Part shown: piece by piece, positions 44,416 to 53,807 of the stretch
Layout: the number at the start of each line of letters is the position of its first letter
How positions within the stretch are numbered: position 1 is the stretch's first letter
NCBI GenBank assembly: GCA_028284765.1
Contig: JANQRA010000016.1
Location: forward strand, 62,001 to 126,000
Length of the DNA stretch: 64,000 nt
Direction: 5' to 3'
Source: Acidimicrobiia bacterium
GTDB lineage: Bacteria > Actinomycetota > Acidimicrobiia > Spongiisociales > ZC4RG35
Notes under the pieces: generated by a model
What the model was told of the DNA's origin: nothing
Database searches by the model: none
What the model saw: only the letters and a program-made list of their open reading frames with translations
Made by a program: the position numbers and the translations under genes

Positions 44416-45590
44416 CATCTGTGACAGCACCACCGATCGACGGGCGGTTCGGGCGGTTCGGAGGTCGGTATGTGCCAGAGACTCTGATGACCGCTCTCAA
44501 TGCGCTCACCGATGCGGCCCATGAGCTCCTTGCCGACGAGAGCTTCCGCGATGAGTTGCACCGAGAGCAGGCGGAGTTCATCGGCCGACCCACGCCTTTG
44601 ACGGAGGCCCCTCGCCTCTCCGCCGTTTGGGGAAGTCGAGTTCTTCTCAAGCGCGAGGATCTCGCTCATACCGGGGCACACAAGATCAACAACGCCCTCG
44701 GCCAGGCTCTCATCGCCCGGCACCTGGGTGCAAAGCGAATCGTTGCCGAAACTGGCGCCGGGCAACACGGTGTCGCCACCGCTGCTGCCGCGGCCCGAGT
44801 GGGTCTTCCCTGCACGGTGTACATGGGTGCGGTGGATGTCGTCCGGCAGGCCCCGAATGTCGCCCGCATGAAGCTCCTCGGGGCCACGGTGCGCCCAGTG
44901 GAAAAGGGAGACAAGACCTTGCGCTCAGCCATCGATGAGGCAATGCGCGACTGGGTCGGTGACCCAACCGACTCGTACTACCTGCTCGGCTCAGTGGTAG
45001 GCCCCCACCCCTACCCCTGGCTGGTCGCGGAACTGCAGTCTGTGATCGGGCGTGAGGCAAGGGAGCAAGTGCTGGCGACTACTGGAGCTCTGCCGGATTC
45101 GGCCGTGGCATGTGTCGGTGGTGGCTCCAACGCGATGGGGCTATTCCGGGGGTTCGTCGACGACCCCACCGTTTCGCTGCTCGGTGTCGAGGCGGCCGGG
45201 GACGGGATCACCCACAGCGCGACTATCGCCCATGGCCGGGATGGAGTGCTTCATGGCTCTCTCTCGCCTGTCATGCAGGATGAAGACGGTCAGATCCTGG
45301 AGACACACTCAATCGCGCCAGGGTTGGACTACTCCGGAGTTGGGCCCGAGCACGCCATGCTCGCAGAGACCGGTCGGGCCACGTATGTAGGCGTTACGGA
45401 CGATGAAGCCCTGGAATCCCTCGTCGAATGCTCACGACTAGAAGGAATCCTGCCCGCGCTCGAGTCGGCTCATGCCTTGGCGGGTGCCAAACGCTGGGTG
45501 TCCGAACACCAGGGTGGAACGGTGCTCGTGTGCGTCTCCGGCAGAGGCGACAAAGACTTGGCCATCATCGAAGAGGCGCTCAATGGTTGA
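44412..45590 (+). CDS. trpB: Tryptophan synthase beta subunit
   Basis: 392 aa, canonical TrpB1. GRFGGRYVPETLM at the N-terminus, LKREDLAHTGAHKINNALG with the PLP lysine, ETGAGQHGVA, CVGGGSNAMG. Pairs with the TrpA encoded downstream. The TrpB2 gene at 0.6-1.9 kb is a paralogue. Confidence 0.97.
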   Translation: MTSVTAPPIDGRFGRFGGRYVPETLMTALNALTDAAHELLADESFRDELHREQAEFIGRPTPLTEAPRLSAVWGSRVLLKREDLAHTGAHKINNALGQALIARHLGAKRIVAETGAGQHGVATAAAAARVGLPCTVYMGAVDVVRQAPNVARMKLLGATVRPVEKGDKTLRSAIDEAMRDWVGDPTDSYYLLGSVVGPHPYPWLVAELQSVIGREAREQVLATTGALPDSAVACVGGGSNAMGLFRGFVDDPTVSLLGVEAAGDGITHSATIAHGRDGVLHGSLSPVMQDEDGQILETHSIAPGLDYSGVGPEHAMLAETGRATYVGVTDDEALESLVECSRLEGILPALESAHALAGAKRWVSEHQGGTVLVCVSGRGDKDLAIIEEALNG

Positions 45591-46356
45591 GCCACGCACG
45601 ACAATCACCAGGGCGATCAAGGAGGCCAACGGGAGCGCCATCTGCGCCTACCTGACAGGTGGCTACCCCAGCCCTGAAGCATTTGGCAAGACACTGCGAG
45701 CTATTGCCAGTTCGGCAGACGTGGTGGAGGTTGGGGTCCCGTTCTCCGACCCGATGGCCGATGGTCTGACGATTCAGGAATCGAGCCGAGTTTCCCTCGA
45801 AACCGGGATCAACCTGACCACGATCCTCGATGAGCTGGAGTCGATGCAGCTCGCTGCACCTCACGTTTTGATGGGGTACTTCAACCCCTTCATGGCCTTC
45901 GGTCTGGAGCGGCTGGCTGACCGGATGTTGGAGTGTGGAACGGCAGGTCTCATCGTCCCGGACCTTCCGCTCGAAGAAAGCAAAGACCTCCGCGCCCTCT
46001 TCGACACAAAGGGGCTGGCACTGGTCCAACTCGTCGCTCCCACGACCCCGACGGACAGGATCGAGCGAATCGCTGACGCGAGCAGCGGGTTTGTCTACGC
46101 CGTCGCTGCAACAGGCACCACTGGAGGCTCTACCGAGTTCGATCAAGACACAGTCGATTATCTCGATCGAGTGAAGGCGGCTTCCGACCTTCCCGTGTTG
46201 GCGGGCTTCGGTGTGCGCAGCTCACAACAGGTGGAGAAGCTCAGACAACACGTCGACGGTGTCGTCGTCGGCTCGGCCCTGATCGACGCCATCGACCAAC
46301 GAAAGGACCCTGCCGAGTTCCTCTCATCGTTGCGCCCGACGGAGGTACCTGCGTGA
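45583..46356 (+). CDS. trpA: Tryptophan synthase alpha subunit
   Basis: 257 aa from ATG at 45583, overlapping the trpB end by 8 bp. ICAYLTGGYPSPE, VEVGVPFSDPMADG with catalytic Glu, GLIVPDLPLEES with catalytic Asp, and GFGVRSSQQVE. Cleaves indole-glycerol phosphate to indole. Confidence 0.96.
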   Translation: MVEPRTTITRAIKEANGSAICAYLTGGYPSPEAFGKTLRAIASSADVVEVGVPFSDPMADGLTIQESSRVSLETGINLTTILDELESMQLAAPHVLMGYFNPFMAFGLERLADRMLECGTAGLIVPDLPLEESKDLRALFDTKGLALVQLVAPTTPTDRIERIADASSGFVYAVAATGTTGGSTEFDQDTVDYLDRVKAASDLPVLAGFGVRSSQQVEKLRQHVDGVVVGSALIDAIDQRKDPAEFLSSLRPTEVPA

Positions 46357-47372
46357 TCGTCGTTCTCGAGCGGGGTTGTTCCCTGAAGGATAAAGCGGCC
46401 GTGGTGCGATTTGTTGAGCAGGCCGGCGGTCGCCTCCTCGTCAGTGAGCTCGGAGACACGAGCCACATCGGGCTGATCGACGACAGGGCTCGTTCTCTTG
46501 CAGACCAAATCGTTGCAATGCCGGGAGTGGACCGCATCGACCAGCACGCACCTCCCTACCCCCAAGTCTCGAGAGAACATCACGGGCACGACTCCCTCGT
46601 CGGGGTCCGAGATGTGACCATCGGGGGCGACGACGTGGTGGTGATCGGTGGGCCATGTTCTGTCGAGTCCGCGGAGCAAATCGACATCGTCTCCAGAGGT
46701 GTTGCCCAATCAGGAGCAAAGATGCTCCGCGGTGGGGCTTTCAAGCCGAGAAGCTCGCCATACAGCTTTCAGGGTCTGGGCGAAGAAGGGCTCCTGCTAT
46801 TGGCAGCAGCTGGTCGGCGAACAGGCTTGCCAATCGTCACCGAGGTAGTCGCTCCGGAGGACGTGGAGCTAGTCGCCACCCACGCTGACATGCTTCAGAT
46901 CGGCGCCCGAAACATGCAGAACTTCCGTCTTCTGTCCGAGGTGGGCTCGCAACCGGTTCCAGTACTACTGAAACGCGGAATTGCGTCATCGATAGACGAG
47001 CTGTTGCTGGCGGCCGAGTACATCGCGTCAGCAGGGAACAGCCAAGTTGTGCTTTGCGAAAGGGGCATCAGGACATTCGAGACGAAGACCAGGAACACTC
47101 TCGACCTGAGCGCAGTGCCGGTGCTCAAAGCCGAATCCCATCTTCCGGTGATCGTCGACCCGAGCCACGCTGCCGGAGACCGAAAGCTGGTCCCTGCTCT
47201 GGCTGCGGCGGGAATCGCCTCGGGAGCCGACGGACTCCTCATCGAGGTCCACAACGATCCGGACAATGCGCTGAGCGACGGTCCGCAGAGTCTGACAATC
47301 GAGTCGTTCGCCGAGGCCGTGAATCAGGTCCGGGCTATCGCATCAGCCCTCGGTCGAAGAGTGGCCGCCTAG
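46353..47372 (+). CDS. 3-deoxy-7-phosphoheptulonate synthase, type I-beta
   Basis: 339 aa. An N-terminal ferredoxin-like regulatory domain (residues 1-70) precedes the barrel: VVVIGGPCSVES, KMLRGGAFKPRSSPYSFQG (in short: LRGGAFKPRSSPY), DMLQIGARNMQNF and VDPSHAAGDR. First step of the shikimate pathway, like the Thermotoga-type enzyme. As the last operon gene it ties aromatic carbon entry to the trp attenuator. Confidence 0.94.
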   Translation: MIVVLERGCSLKDKAAVVRFVEQAGGRLLVSELGDTSHIGLIDDRARSLADQIVAMPGVDRIDQHAPPYPQVSREHHGHDSLVGVRDVTIGGDDVVVIGGPCSVESAEQIDIVSRGVAQSGAKMLRGGAFKPRSSPYSFQGLGEEGLLLLAAAGRRTGLPIVTEVVAPEDVELVATHADMLQIGARNMQNFRLLSEVGSQPVPVLLKRGIASSIDELLLAAEYIASAGNSQVVLCERGIRTFETKTRNTLDLSAVPVLKAESHLPVIVDPSHAAGDRKLVPALAAAGIASGADGLLIEVHNDPDNALSDGPQSLTIESFAEAVNQVRAIASALGRRVAA

Positions 47373-47374
47373 AA

Positions 47375-48142
47375 CTACTTGCCGAAACGCCTTTGGCGAC
47401 CTGCGAAATCGCGCAGGGCCCGGAGGAAGTCGACATGCCTGAAGGCGGGCCAGTTGACATCGACGAACACGAACTCCGCATAAGCCGATTGCCACAAAAG
47501 GAACCCTGATAGCCGGGACTCGCCTGAGGTCCTGATCAGCAGGTCTGGGTCGGGAATCTCGGCCGAATACATGTGGGCCGCCAGAGAGTGGTCATCGATG
47601 TGGTTGACGATCTCGTCCTCATCGACACCCTTGGCAACGAGGTCCGACACGAGGTTGCGAGCGGCGTCAACGATTTCCTGACGCCCTCCGTACCCCATCG
47701 CGATATTGAGGTGTCGCTTGCCTGTCGGCTGGGACTCTTCAGCCTGTTTGGCCGCGGTCACCAGGCGGTCTGGCAACAGATCGAGACTCCCGATGAACTT
47801 GATTCCCATGTCGTATTCGGCGCATTGTGCGGGAAGCCGCTGAAAGAGCTCGATCAGAACATCGAAGTACGGATCTAGTTCCTCTGCGGGTCGTGACAGG
47901 TTCTCCTTGGAGAGCACCCACGCCGTCACTGCCGGAATCTCGAACTCGTTCGACCAGCCAAGGAAGTCTTCGAAGCGAGACATGCCAACCCGATAGCTGT
48001 CCGTGTAGCTGGGGAGGCCCGAGGCCCGCGCGTACCGGCGATGGCCGTCGAGCACCACGCCAATGTGTTTGGGGAGCCTCTCGTTGTCGAGCTGTCCCCG
48101 GAGGTTCCGCTCATAGATCCGATAGAGGAGTCCAAGCGCCAT
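47375..48142 (-). CDS. uppS: Isoprenyl transferase (cis-prenyltransferase)
   Basis: 255 aa from ATG at 48142 (TTG at 48151 possible). GVVLDGHRRYAR with the catalytic Asp (His replaces the usual Asn), LSKENLSRPAEELD, LNIAMGYGGRQEI, DPDLLIRTSGESRLSGFLLWQ (in part RTSGESRLSGF) and YAEFVFVDVNWPAF. Resembles actinobacterial short-chain Z-prenyl synthases; the chain length is not predictable. Confidence 0.9.
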   Translation of the reverse strand: MALGLLYRIYERNLRGQLDNERLPKHIGVVLDGHRRYARASGLPSYTDSYRVGMSRFEDFLGWSNEFEIPAVTAWVLSKENLSRPAEELDPYFDVLIELFQRLPAQCAEYDMGIKFIGSLDLLPDRLVTAAKQAEESQPTGKRHLNIAMGYGGRQEIVDAARNLVSDLVAKGVDEDEIVNHIDDHSLAAHMYSAEIPDPDLLIRTSGESRLSGFLLWQSAYAEFVFVDVNWPAFRHVDFLRALRDFAGRQRRFGK

Positions 48143-48266
48143 CGACGGCAATGGTACCGATTGCGACGCTAAGACTCAGTAGGCCGCCCGACCTGCCGTT
48201 TCAGCTTCAACGTTGTTCATCTGGCGGTCGAAAGGTTGTCACCAGCTGCCCATAGACTTTGTTGCG

Positions 48267-48929
48267 ATGGAGCGCATGACACTTGGACGTATGCAGAATC
48301 CAATTCGGGGGTTTCTGCACGGAGGTGCGGCTATCGCATCGATCGGTGCCACGGCCCATCTACTGCTGCGCACTCTGGGTAGTGCCACGGCAATGATCGG
48401 CTCCCTGATTTATGGGCTCGCACTGCTCACGATGTACACCGTCAGCTCCCTGTACCACTCGATTCCGTGGAGCAACGAATGGAAGAAGCGTCTACAGCGG
48501 GTCGACCACTCGATGATCTATCTGGTGGTCGCCGGGACCTGGACGCCACTTGCAATTGCCGGGCTCGACAGCCGTGCTACTTGGATCAGCCTCAGCCTCG
48601 TCTGGACCATCGCCCTGGTGGGGATCGTCTTCAAACTCACCTTGCCCACGGAGGCCACCTGGCTGTCCATGACGCTCCAGCTGGTCATGGGTTGGGTGGT
48701 CGTGTTCTGGATCGCCGACATCTGGAGAGAGCTAGGCGCCGGTGCTGTAGTGCTGATCGGGTTGGGAGGGCTTTTCTACACAGTGGGGGCAATCGTCTTC
48801 GCCACCAAACGACCCAGGCTCGCGGTTAGGTCCTTCTCCTATCACGAGTTGTTCCACGTGTTCGTCGTGCTGGCAAGCACCGCTCACTTCTTGGCGATTG
48901 CCCTGTACGCGGTACCAAGGCTCACCTAG
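48267..48929 (+). CDS. Hemolysin III (YqfA/PAQR-like) family membrane protein
   Basis: 220 aa from ATG at 48267 (TAGACT at 48253-48258 would give a near-leaderless mRNA). Seven helices. YHSIPWSNEWKKRLQRVDHSMIYLVVAGTWTPL (cited as RVDHSMIYLVVAGTWTP) and the C-terminal YHELFHVFVVLASTAHF carry the Ser/Asp/His metal set of the family. Function in bacteria is unclear; haemolysis is not implied. Confidence 0.88.
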   Translation: MERMTLGRMQNPIRGFLHGGAAIASIGATAHLLLRTLGSATAMIGSLIYGLALLTMYTVSSLYHSIPWSNEWKKRLQRVDHSMIYLVVAGTWTPLAIAGLDSRATWISLSLVWTIALVGIVFKLTLPTEATWLSMTLQLVMGWVVVFWIADIWRELGAGAVVLIGLGGLFYTVGAIVFATKRPRLAVRSFSYHELFHVFVVLASTAHFLAIALYAVPRLT

Positions 48930-50377
48930 AACACCGGCAACTCCGAAGACTCGGCACACATAGCCTCGACGTCGGCCAACTCTTTGGGCACCGATTCGGT
49001 CATGTTCTCGTGCCCGTCGGGTGTGATGAGGATGTCGTCTTCGATCCTGACACCGATACCCAAGAACTCGGCCGGAACATCGTGGGTCACCTTCTCCGCT
49101 GACGCCTTCTCTTCGGCGATTGAAGCCTGTGCCGCCGCCCGACCCATCCGGATGATCCGCTCGTTGCGCTCCTCGGGATCGAACTCGAGCATCGTCAGCT
49201 CTACCTGTGCCTTGTCCGGCCCGACATAGAGGCCCGGCTCGACCGTGAGCGCCATGCCGGGCTCCAAGGGTCGCGAAACGCCATCTATCCGGTAGGCACC
49301 GCGGTCGTGCACATCCAGGCCCAGCCAATGGCCCGTCGAGTGCATGTAGAACTGGCTGTAGTGGTGCATCGCGAGGACTTGGTCCGTCGGGCCCGGCAAC
49401 AGGCCGAGGTCAACCATGCCTTCGGCGAGGATTCGAGTGCATTCGTCGTGAATCGCCTTCATCGTCGATCCGGAGACCGAAAGCTCGACCCCGGCCTTCT
49501 GTGAAGCAAGAACAACTTCGTAGATGGCCCTCTGAGGGCCGGTAAATGATCCGGTCGCCGGGTACGTCCGGGTGATGTCGGAGGAGTAGCCCTCGACCTC
49601 TGCTGCGGCATCGATCAGGACGAGATCGTCATCGCCGATCTGATCCCGATTGGTGTCGTAGTGGAGAACACAGGCGTTGGCACCGGAGGCCACGATCGAC
49701 GGATATCCATTGCGTGCCGAACCGCCAAGCCGCCACGGATACTCGAGAGCGGCCTGCACCTGATACTCGTACATCCCCGGCTCAGTGAACTTCATCGCCT
49801 CGATGTGGCCATCGGCAGACAGGTGGCAAGCCCTGCGGAGCGCATCCGCCTCGTCCTCCGACTTGAAGAGCATCATCTCGCCAATGGGCACCGAAACGTC
49901 ACGAACGATCGAAGGGACGACGCCCCCCATCCGCTCACGGTGCGCACGTGCTTTGTTGACGATCCCGGTGACGCGGTCGTCGAATTTATCGTTGCCTGTG
50001 GTGTACCAAAGAACCTCGCGCCCGATCATCATTCGCTCGAGCACGTCGTCGAGCTGTGACAACTCATAAGCGGCATCGGCGCCGTAGGCCTCCTTGGCCC
50101 CTTGGGTACCGGCGCGAATCCCGGTCCAGACCTCCAGGTCTGGGTCCTTGGGACGGACAAACAGATGGAAGTCTCCGTCGTCGTGGCCCGGGGCGATGAC
50201 CGCAACCGATTCAGGCTCTTCGAATCCGGTCAGATAGAAGAAGGCAGAATCCTGTCGAAACTGGTGCATCACGTCGTAGTTGCGGACTACTTCGTGAGCA
50301 GCGGGGATGACCGCAATCCCGTCTTGGCCTATGGCCTCAACCAGTTTCTGTCGTGCTTCAGCGTGACGATTCGTCAT
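48926..50377 (-). CDS. pepP: Xaa-Pro aminopeptidase (aminopeptidase P)
   Basis: 483 aa. N-terminal creatinase-like domain (FFYLTGFEEPES). Metal ligands: VLIDAAAEVEGYSSDITRTYP (two Asp), HSTGHWLGLDVHD, LEPGMALTVEPGLYV and GVRIEDDILIT. Removes N-terminal residues before proline. Confidence 0.95.
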   Translation of the reverse strand: MTNRHAEARQKLVEAIGQDGIAVIPAAHEVVRNYDVMHQFRQDSAFFYLTGFEEPESVAVIAPGHDDGDFHLFVRPKDPDLEVWTGIRAGTQGAKEAYGADAAYELSQLDDVLERMMIGREVLWYTTGNDKFDDRVTGIVNKARAHRERMGGVVPSIVRDVSVPIGEMMLFKSEDEADALRRACHLSADGHIEAMKFTEPGMYEYQVQAALEYPWRLGGSARNGYPSIVASGANACVLHYDTNRDQIGDDDLVLIDAAAEVEGYSSDITRTYPATGSFTGPQRAIYEVVLASQKAGVELSVSGSTMKAIHDECTRILAEGMVDLGLLPGPTDQVLAMHHYSQFYMHSTGHWLGLDVHDRGAYRIDGVSRPLEPGMALTVEPGLYVGPDKAQVELTMLEFDPEERNERIIRMGRAAAQASIAEEKASAEKVTHDVPAEFLGIGVRIEDDILITPDGHENMTESVPKELADVEAMCAESSELPVF

Positions 50378-50409
50378 CCACCGAGCGTACCTCCCCCTCC
50401 ACTCCCGCG

Positions 50410-50509
50410 AACCCCGGGTTCATATCGCCGGATATGGCCGATATCGGATCAGGTTGGAGGACGAACTCGGGGCTACAGCCGCCGGATATGGCGATATGAA
50501 CCCGGGGTT
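50410..50509. repeat. 100-bp inverted repeat with 20-bp perfect arms
   Basis: The left arm AACCCCGGGTTCATATCGCC (50410-50429) is the exact reverse complement of 50490-50509. The 60-base centre carries further GGATATGG and GATATCGG motifs. Between pepP and the EEP gene, both leftward, so it lies at the 5' side of the EEP stop. Related to 30864-30899. Confidence 0.85.
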
Positions 50510-50525
50510 TCAGAATCATTGGGGT

Positions 50526-51461
50526 TCAGGGGGTGGGTTGGAGGGTGACGATCAGTGGGAAGTGGTCGGAGGCGAGGGAGGGGCCGAGTTGGCGGTCCGT
50601 GACTTCCAACGCAGGCGAATGGACGAGATGATCAATCGGTACCCGGAGAAGTGTGAACGACTCAGTCGAGAATGTGGGCTGCAATCCGAACCCGCTTTGA
50701 CTGTTGTTCAACTCGGCGGCGCCCATCAACTGCCTGAACGGTGCAGACCACGGAGTGGCATTGAAGTCGCCGACGACAAAGAACGCTCCTGATTGGTCAG
50801 CCGCCCACTCGCCAGCAAACTCGAGTTGGGCATCCCTGAGTCCCGCCCGCTCGCGATCCGTGGGCGCGACAGGATGGGTGCCCAGAACCGAGATCGGTGA
50901 GTCCCATCCGTGCGGTGTGTACGTCAACTGAACCGCACGAGGACTGGACAGGTCGAATCCATATGAGACCGCTTCGATGTCCAGACCTCTCACCAGCACC
51001 AGGGTGCCGAAAATGAGATTGTCCGAGCGGGGCCGAATCACCTCGTCATAGTCCAGGTCCGATGACTCCACGGCGACCTCCCACGGTCGGCTCGCCTCGT
51101 GAAGCAGCACAAGGTCCGGGTCCACAGATTCGATGTATTCGAGAACCTCGGAGTAGCTCTCGTTGCTCGACAACAGATTGAACGACATCACCGTCAAGTT
51201 CGGTTGATCCGGAGAAGCTTGCGCAGGTGACCCGAGGTATAGAGGCAAGACAACAGCAAGGTTGAGTGCCCCCACTGCGAGCACCGCATATCCGATCTTC
51301 CGAAACCGCGTCATCACGATCGCCAGGCCAAAAAGTGCGAGCCCAACCACATACTGCGGCCTGAAGTTCGCCAGCAGGTCAAGCCACCAAACGAGCCCAC
51401 CGGCGAAGGCCGCTATCGAGACGATGGCCAGCGCCACCCCGGGGATGACGAGGAGGATCAC
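50526..51461 (-). CDS. Membrane-anchored endonuclease/exonuclease/phosphatase family protein
   Basis: 311 aa from GTG. Three N-terminal helices to residue ~75. Then the EEP domain: VMSFNLLSSNESYSEVLEYI, LLHEASRPW, LGTHPVAPTD, VVGDFNATPWSAPFRQL, and the final SDHFPLIV. Mg-dependent phosphoesterase acting outside the membrane, by topology. Substrate unknown. Confidence 0.88.
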   Translation of the reverse strand: MILLVIPGVALAIVSIAAFAGGLVWWLDLLANFRPQYVVGLALFGLAIVMTRFRKIGYAVLAVGALNLAVVLPLYLGSPAQASPDQPNLTVMSFNLLSSNESYSEVLEYIESVDPDLVLLHEASRPWEVAVESSDLDYDEVIRPRSDNLIFGTLVLVRGLDIEAVSYGFDLSSPRAVQLTYTPHGWDSPISVLGTHPVAPTDRERAGLRDAQLEFAGEWAADQSGAFFVVGDFNATPWSAPFRQLMGAAELNNSQSGFGLQPTFSTESFTLLRVPIDHLVHSPALEVTDRQLGPSLASDHFPLIVTLQPTP

Positions 51462-51482
51462 AGGGCCAAGGCTAGGGATTGA

Positions 51483-52361
51483 TCAGGTGGCATCCATCCA
51501 GTCGGCGATGGCTTTACCGATCTCGGGACCGGAGTCTTCCTGGATGAAGTGAATACCGGGGACCGTGACTTCCGTGAGGTTGGGCCACGATCTGATCAGC
51601 TCTCTCAGTCGATCACCGACGATCGACCCCGGGTCGGCGTTGACGAAGAGCTTGGGAAGGTCCTCTTGCTCGAGCCAAGCCTGATTCGCTTCGACCACCT
51701 CGACCATGGCAGCCGGAACTCCGTCTATCGGAATCTCTCGCGGCCAGGTCAGGGTCGGACGGCGAGACTCGCCGACCTCGTTGTATGGCTTCCTGTAAAC
51801 CTCCATCACCTCATCGCTCAGCGGTTTGATGACCGATGCCGGGAGTATCCGCTCTACGAAGATGTTCTTGTCGAGGACCATCTCTTCACCTGCGTCGGAC
51901 CGCATTCCCTGAAACACGCGTCTTGCAGCGTCAGGCCAGTCCTCCCAGGTGACAGGGGCAACGATCGTCTCCATGAACGCAATCCGTTCGACAGCCGACG
52001 GGTTCTTTCTTCCCCAGTCAAAGGCCAACGGGCCGCCCCAGTCGTGCGCTACGAGTGTCACATTTGAGTCGACACCCAGAACCTCCAAGAACGCCTCGAC
52101 ATACTCGGCGTGGGTTCTGAACCGGTATGAGTTGGGGCCGGATGCGATCTGTGCGGAGTCACCCATCCCGATCAGATCAGGAGCGATGCAGCGGCCCTTG
52201 CCTGACAGTTCGGGAATGACATCTCGCCACAGATACGAGGAAGTTGGATTGCCGTGCAAAAGGACAATCGGGTCACCCGATCCGTGGTCCACGTATGCCA
52301 TCTGTGAACCGAGGACCTGGACTTTCTTCTTCTTGAGCGGATCGAAGCGACGGAAGATCAT
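51483..52361 (-). CDS. Haloalkane dehalogenase-like alpha/beta hydrolase (subfamily II)
   Basis: 292 aa. HGNPTSSYLW supplies halide-binding Asn38. Nucleophile Asp107 and Trp108 are in AHDWGGPLAF. The acid is Glu131 (FMETIV), as in subfamily II (LinB/DhaA). The catalytic His is in VPGIHFIQED near 272. All five functional residues are present, so hydrolytic dehalogenation is plausible. The natural substrate is unknown. Confidence 0.9.
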   Translation of the reverse strand: MIFRRFDPLKKKKVQVLGSQMAYVDHGSGDPIVLLHGNPTSSYLWRDVIPELSGKGRCIAPDLIGMGDSAQIASGPNSYRFRTHAEYVEAFLEVLGVDSNVTLVAHDWGGPLAFDWGRKNPSAVERIAFMETIVAPVTWEDWPDAARRVFQGMRSDAGEEMVLDKNIFVERILPASVIKPLSDEVMEVYRKPYNEVGESRRPTLTWPREIPIDGVPAAMVEVVEANQAWLEQEDLPKLFVNADPGSIVGDRLRELIRSWPNLTEVTVPGIHFIQEDSGPEIGKAIADWMDAT

Positions 52362-53761
52362 TCTTCAATTATGCCGGGGGCGTCAAGCTCCCTGTCCAAT
52401 GCCCATTTGCGAACAATCTCGTAGGCCTCTTCCACGCTGTACGGGCCTTCATCGATTCGCTTCTCCAGCAGAAGATCCATTATCTCGCCGACGATCGGAC
52501 CCGGTTCGATGCCAAGAAAGGACATCACGTCGTTGCCGTTGATCGGAGCTCGCAGCTTGGCCAGCTCTTCTTTGGCAGAGAGCTCAGCTATGCGTCGTTC
52601 GAGTTCGTCGATTCCAGCCAGGATCTTCGCCTCACGGGCCTTGTTGGCCGTTGTGATGTCGCAACGGACTAGCTCATTCAACTGATCCAGAAGGTGTCCG
52701 GTGTCACGGACGTATCTTCGAACGGCAGCATCGGTCCAGCCCATCTTCAGGGTGTGCGGACGCAGATGGAGGAAGACCAACTGTGATACGTCGTCGACTA
52801 CCTCCTTCGAGTATCGGAGTTCACGTAGACGCTTTCGCGTCATCCGTGCTCCGACTACCTCGTGGTGATGAAACGTCACTCCGGAATCGCCGAACTCCCT
52901 GGTATCGGGTTTTCCAATGTCGTGGAACAGGGCAGCCAGTCTCAAGATCAGGTCAGGAGACGATTTGTCGACAACGGCGAAGGTGTGCTCCAGGACATCT
53001 TTGTGACGATGGTGCGGGTCCTGCTCCATGGACAGCCGTGGAAGCTCTGGGACGAAGAACTCGGCAAGTCCCGACCTCACCATCAGTCGGAGCGAGTCGC
53101 TTGGCTTGTCAGTGACAAGGAGTTTGGAGAACTCGTCCCGGATGCGCTCGGCGCTGATGATGCGCAGTCTGGCTGCCATGTCACGTACGGCTATGAGGGT
53201 GACTGGATCGGGTTCGAAACCGAGACTGGCATAGAACCTGAAGAGTCTCAGCATCCGCAGCGGGTCATCGCCAAATGAGACATCGGGTGCCAGAGGCGTC
53301 CTCAGTACCTGTTGTGCGATGTCCGGCAGACCACCATGCGGATCGACCGCTGTTAGGTCCGGGAGTGACAGGGCCACCGAGTTGATGGTGAAATCGCGTC
53401 GACTCAAATCGGTCTCGATGTCGTCGGAGAATGTGACGATCGGTTTTCTCGAATCGTCGCGATAGATCTCGCTTCGATACGTGGTGACCTCGACAGTCAC
53501 ACCGTCCTTGCGGGCTGCGACCGTTCCGAACGTCGCACCCACGTCGTAGACAACGTCGGCCCAGCTCTCGAGAAGCTCTCCTATGCGGTCCGGGCGAGCG
53601 CTCGTAGCGAAGTCGAAGTCCTCCACTGCTCGGCCGAGGAAGGCGTCTCGAACCGACCCGCCTACCAGAAAGATCTCTTCTCCCGCCACCGAAAAGAGCT
53701 CAGCGAGCTGGGCAGGGGGAAGCGTTGGATTGGTGAGGAATTGGAGCCGCTCGGGGATCAC
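52358..53761 (-). CDS. cca: CCA tRNA nucleotidyltransferase
   Basis: 467 aa, class II. FLVGGSVRDAFLGRAVEDFDFATSARPD (cited as VGGSVRDAFLGR and DFDFAT), RRDFTINSVAL, DPLRMLRLFRFYASLGF; then an HD domain ALFHDIGKPDT. Adds CCA to tRNA 3' ends, as needed for the tRNA-Gly here. Corresponds to pcnA in the mycobacterial order. Confidence 0.94.
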   Translation of the reverse strand: MIPERLQFLTNPTLPPAQLAELFSVAGEEIFLVGGSVRDAFLGRAVEDFDFATSARPDRIGELLESWADVVYDVGATFGTVAARKDGVTVEVTTYRSEIYRDDSRKPIVTFSDDIETDLSRRDFTINSVALSLPDLTAVDPHGGLPDIAQQVLRTPLAPDVSFGDDPLRMLRLFRFYASLGFEPDPVTLIAVRDMAARLRIISAERIRDEFSKLLVTDKPSDSLRLMVRSGLAEFFVPELPRLSMEQDPHHRHKDVLEHTFAVVDKSSPDLILRLAALFHDIGKPDTREFGDSGVTFHHHEVVGARMTRKRLRELRYSKEVVDDVSQLVFLHLRPHTLKMGWTDAAVRRYVRDTGHLLDQLNELVRCDITTANKAREAKILAGIDELERRIAELSAKEELAKLRAPINGNDVMSFLGIEPGPIVGEIMDLLLEKRIDEGPYSVEEAYEIVRKWALDRELDAPGIIEE

Positions 53762-53807
53762 TGAGATCCCAGGTTATAGACGGATCCAGCGCTGTATCTG
53801 AGCTATT

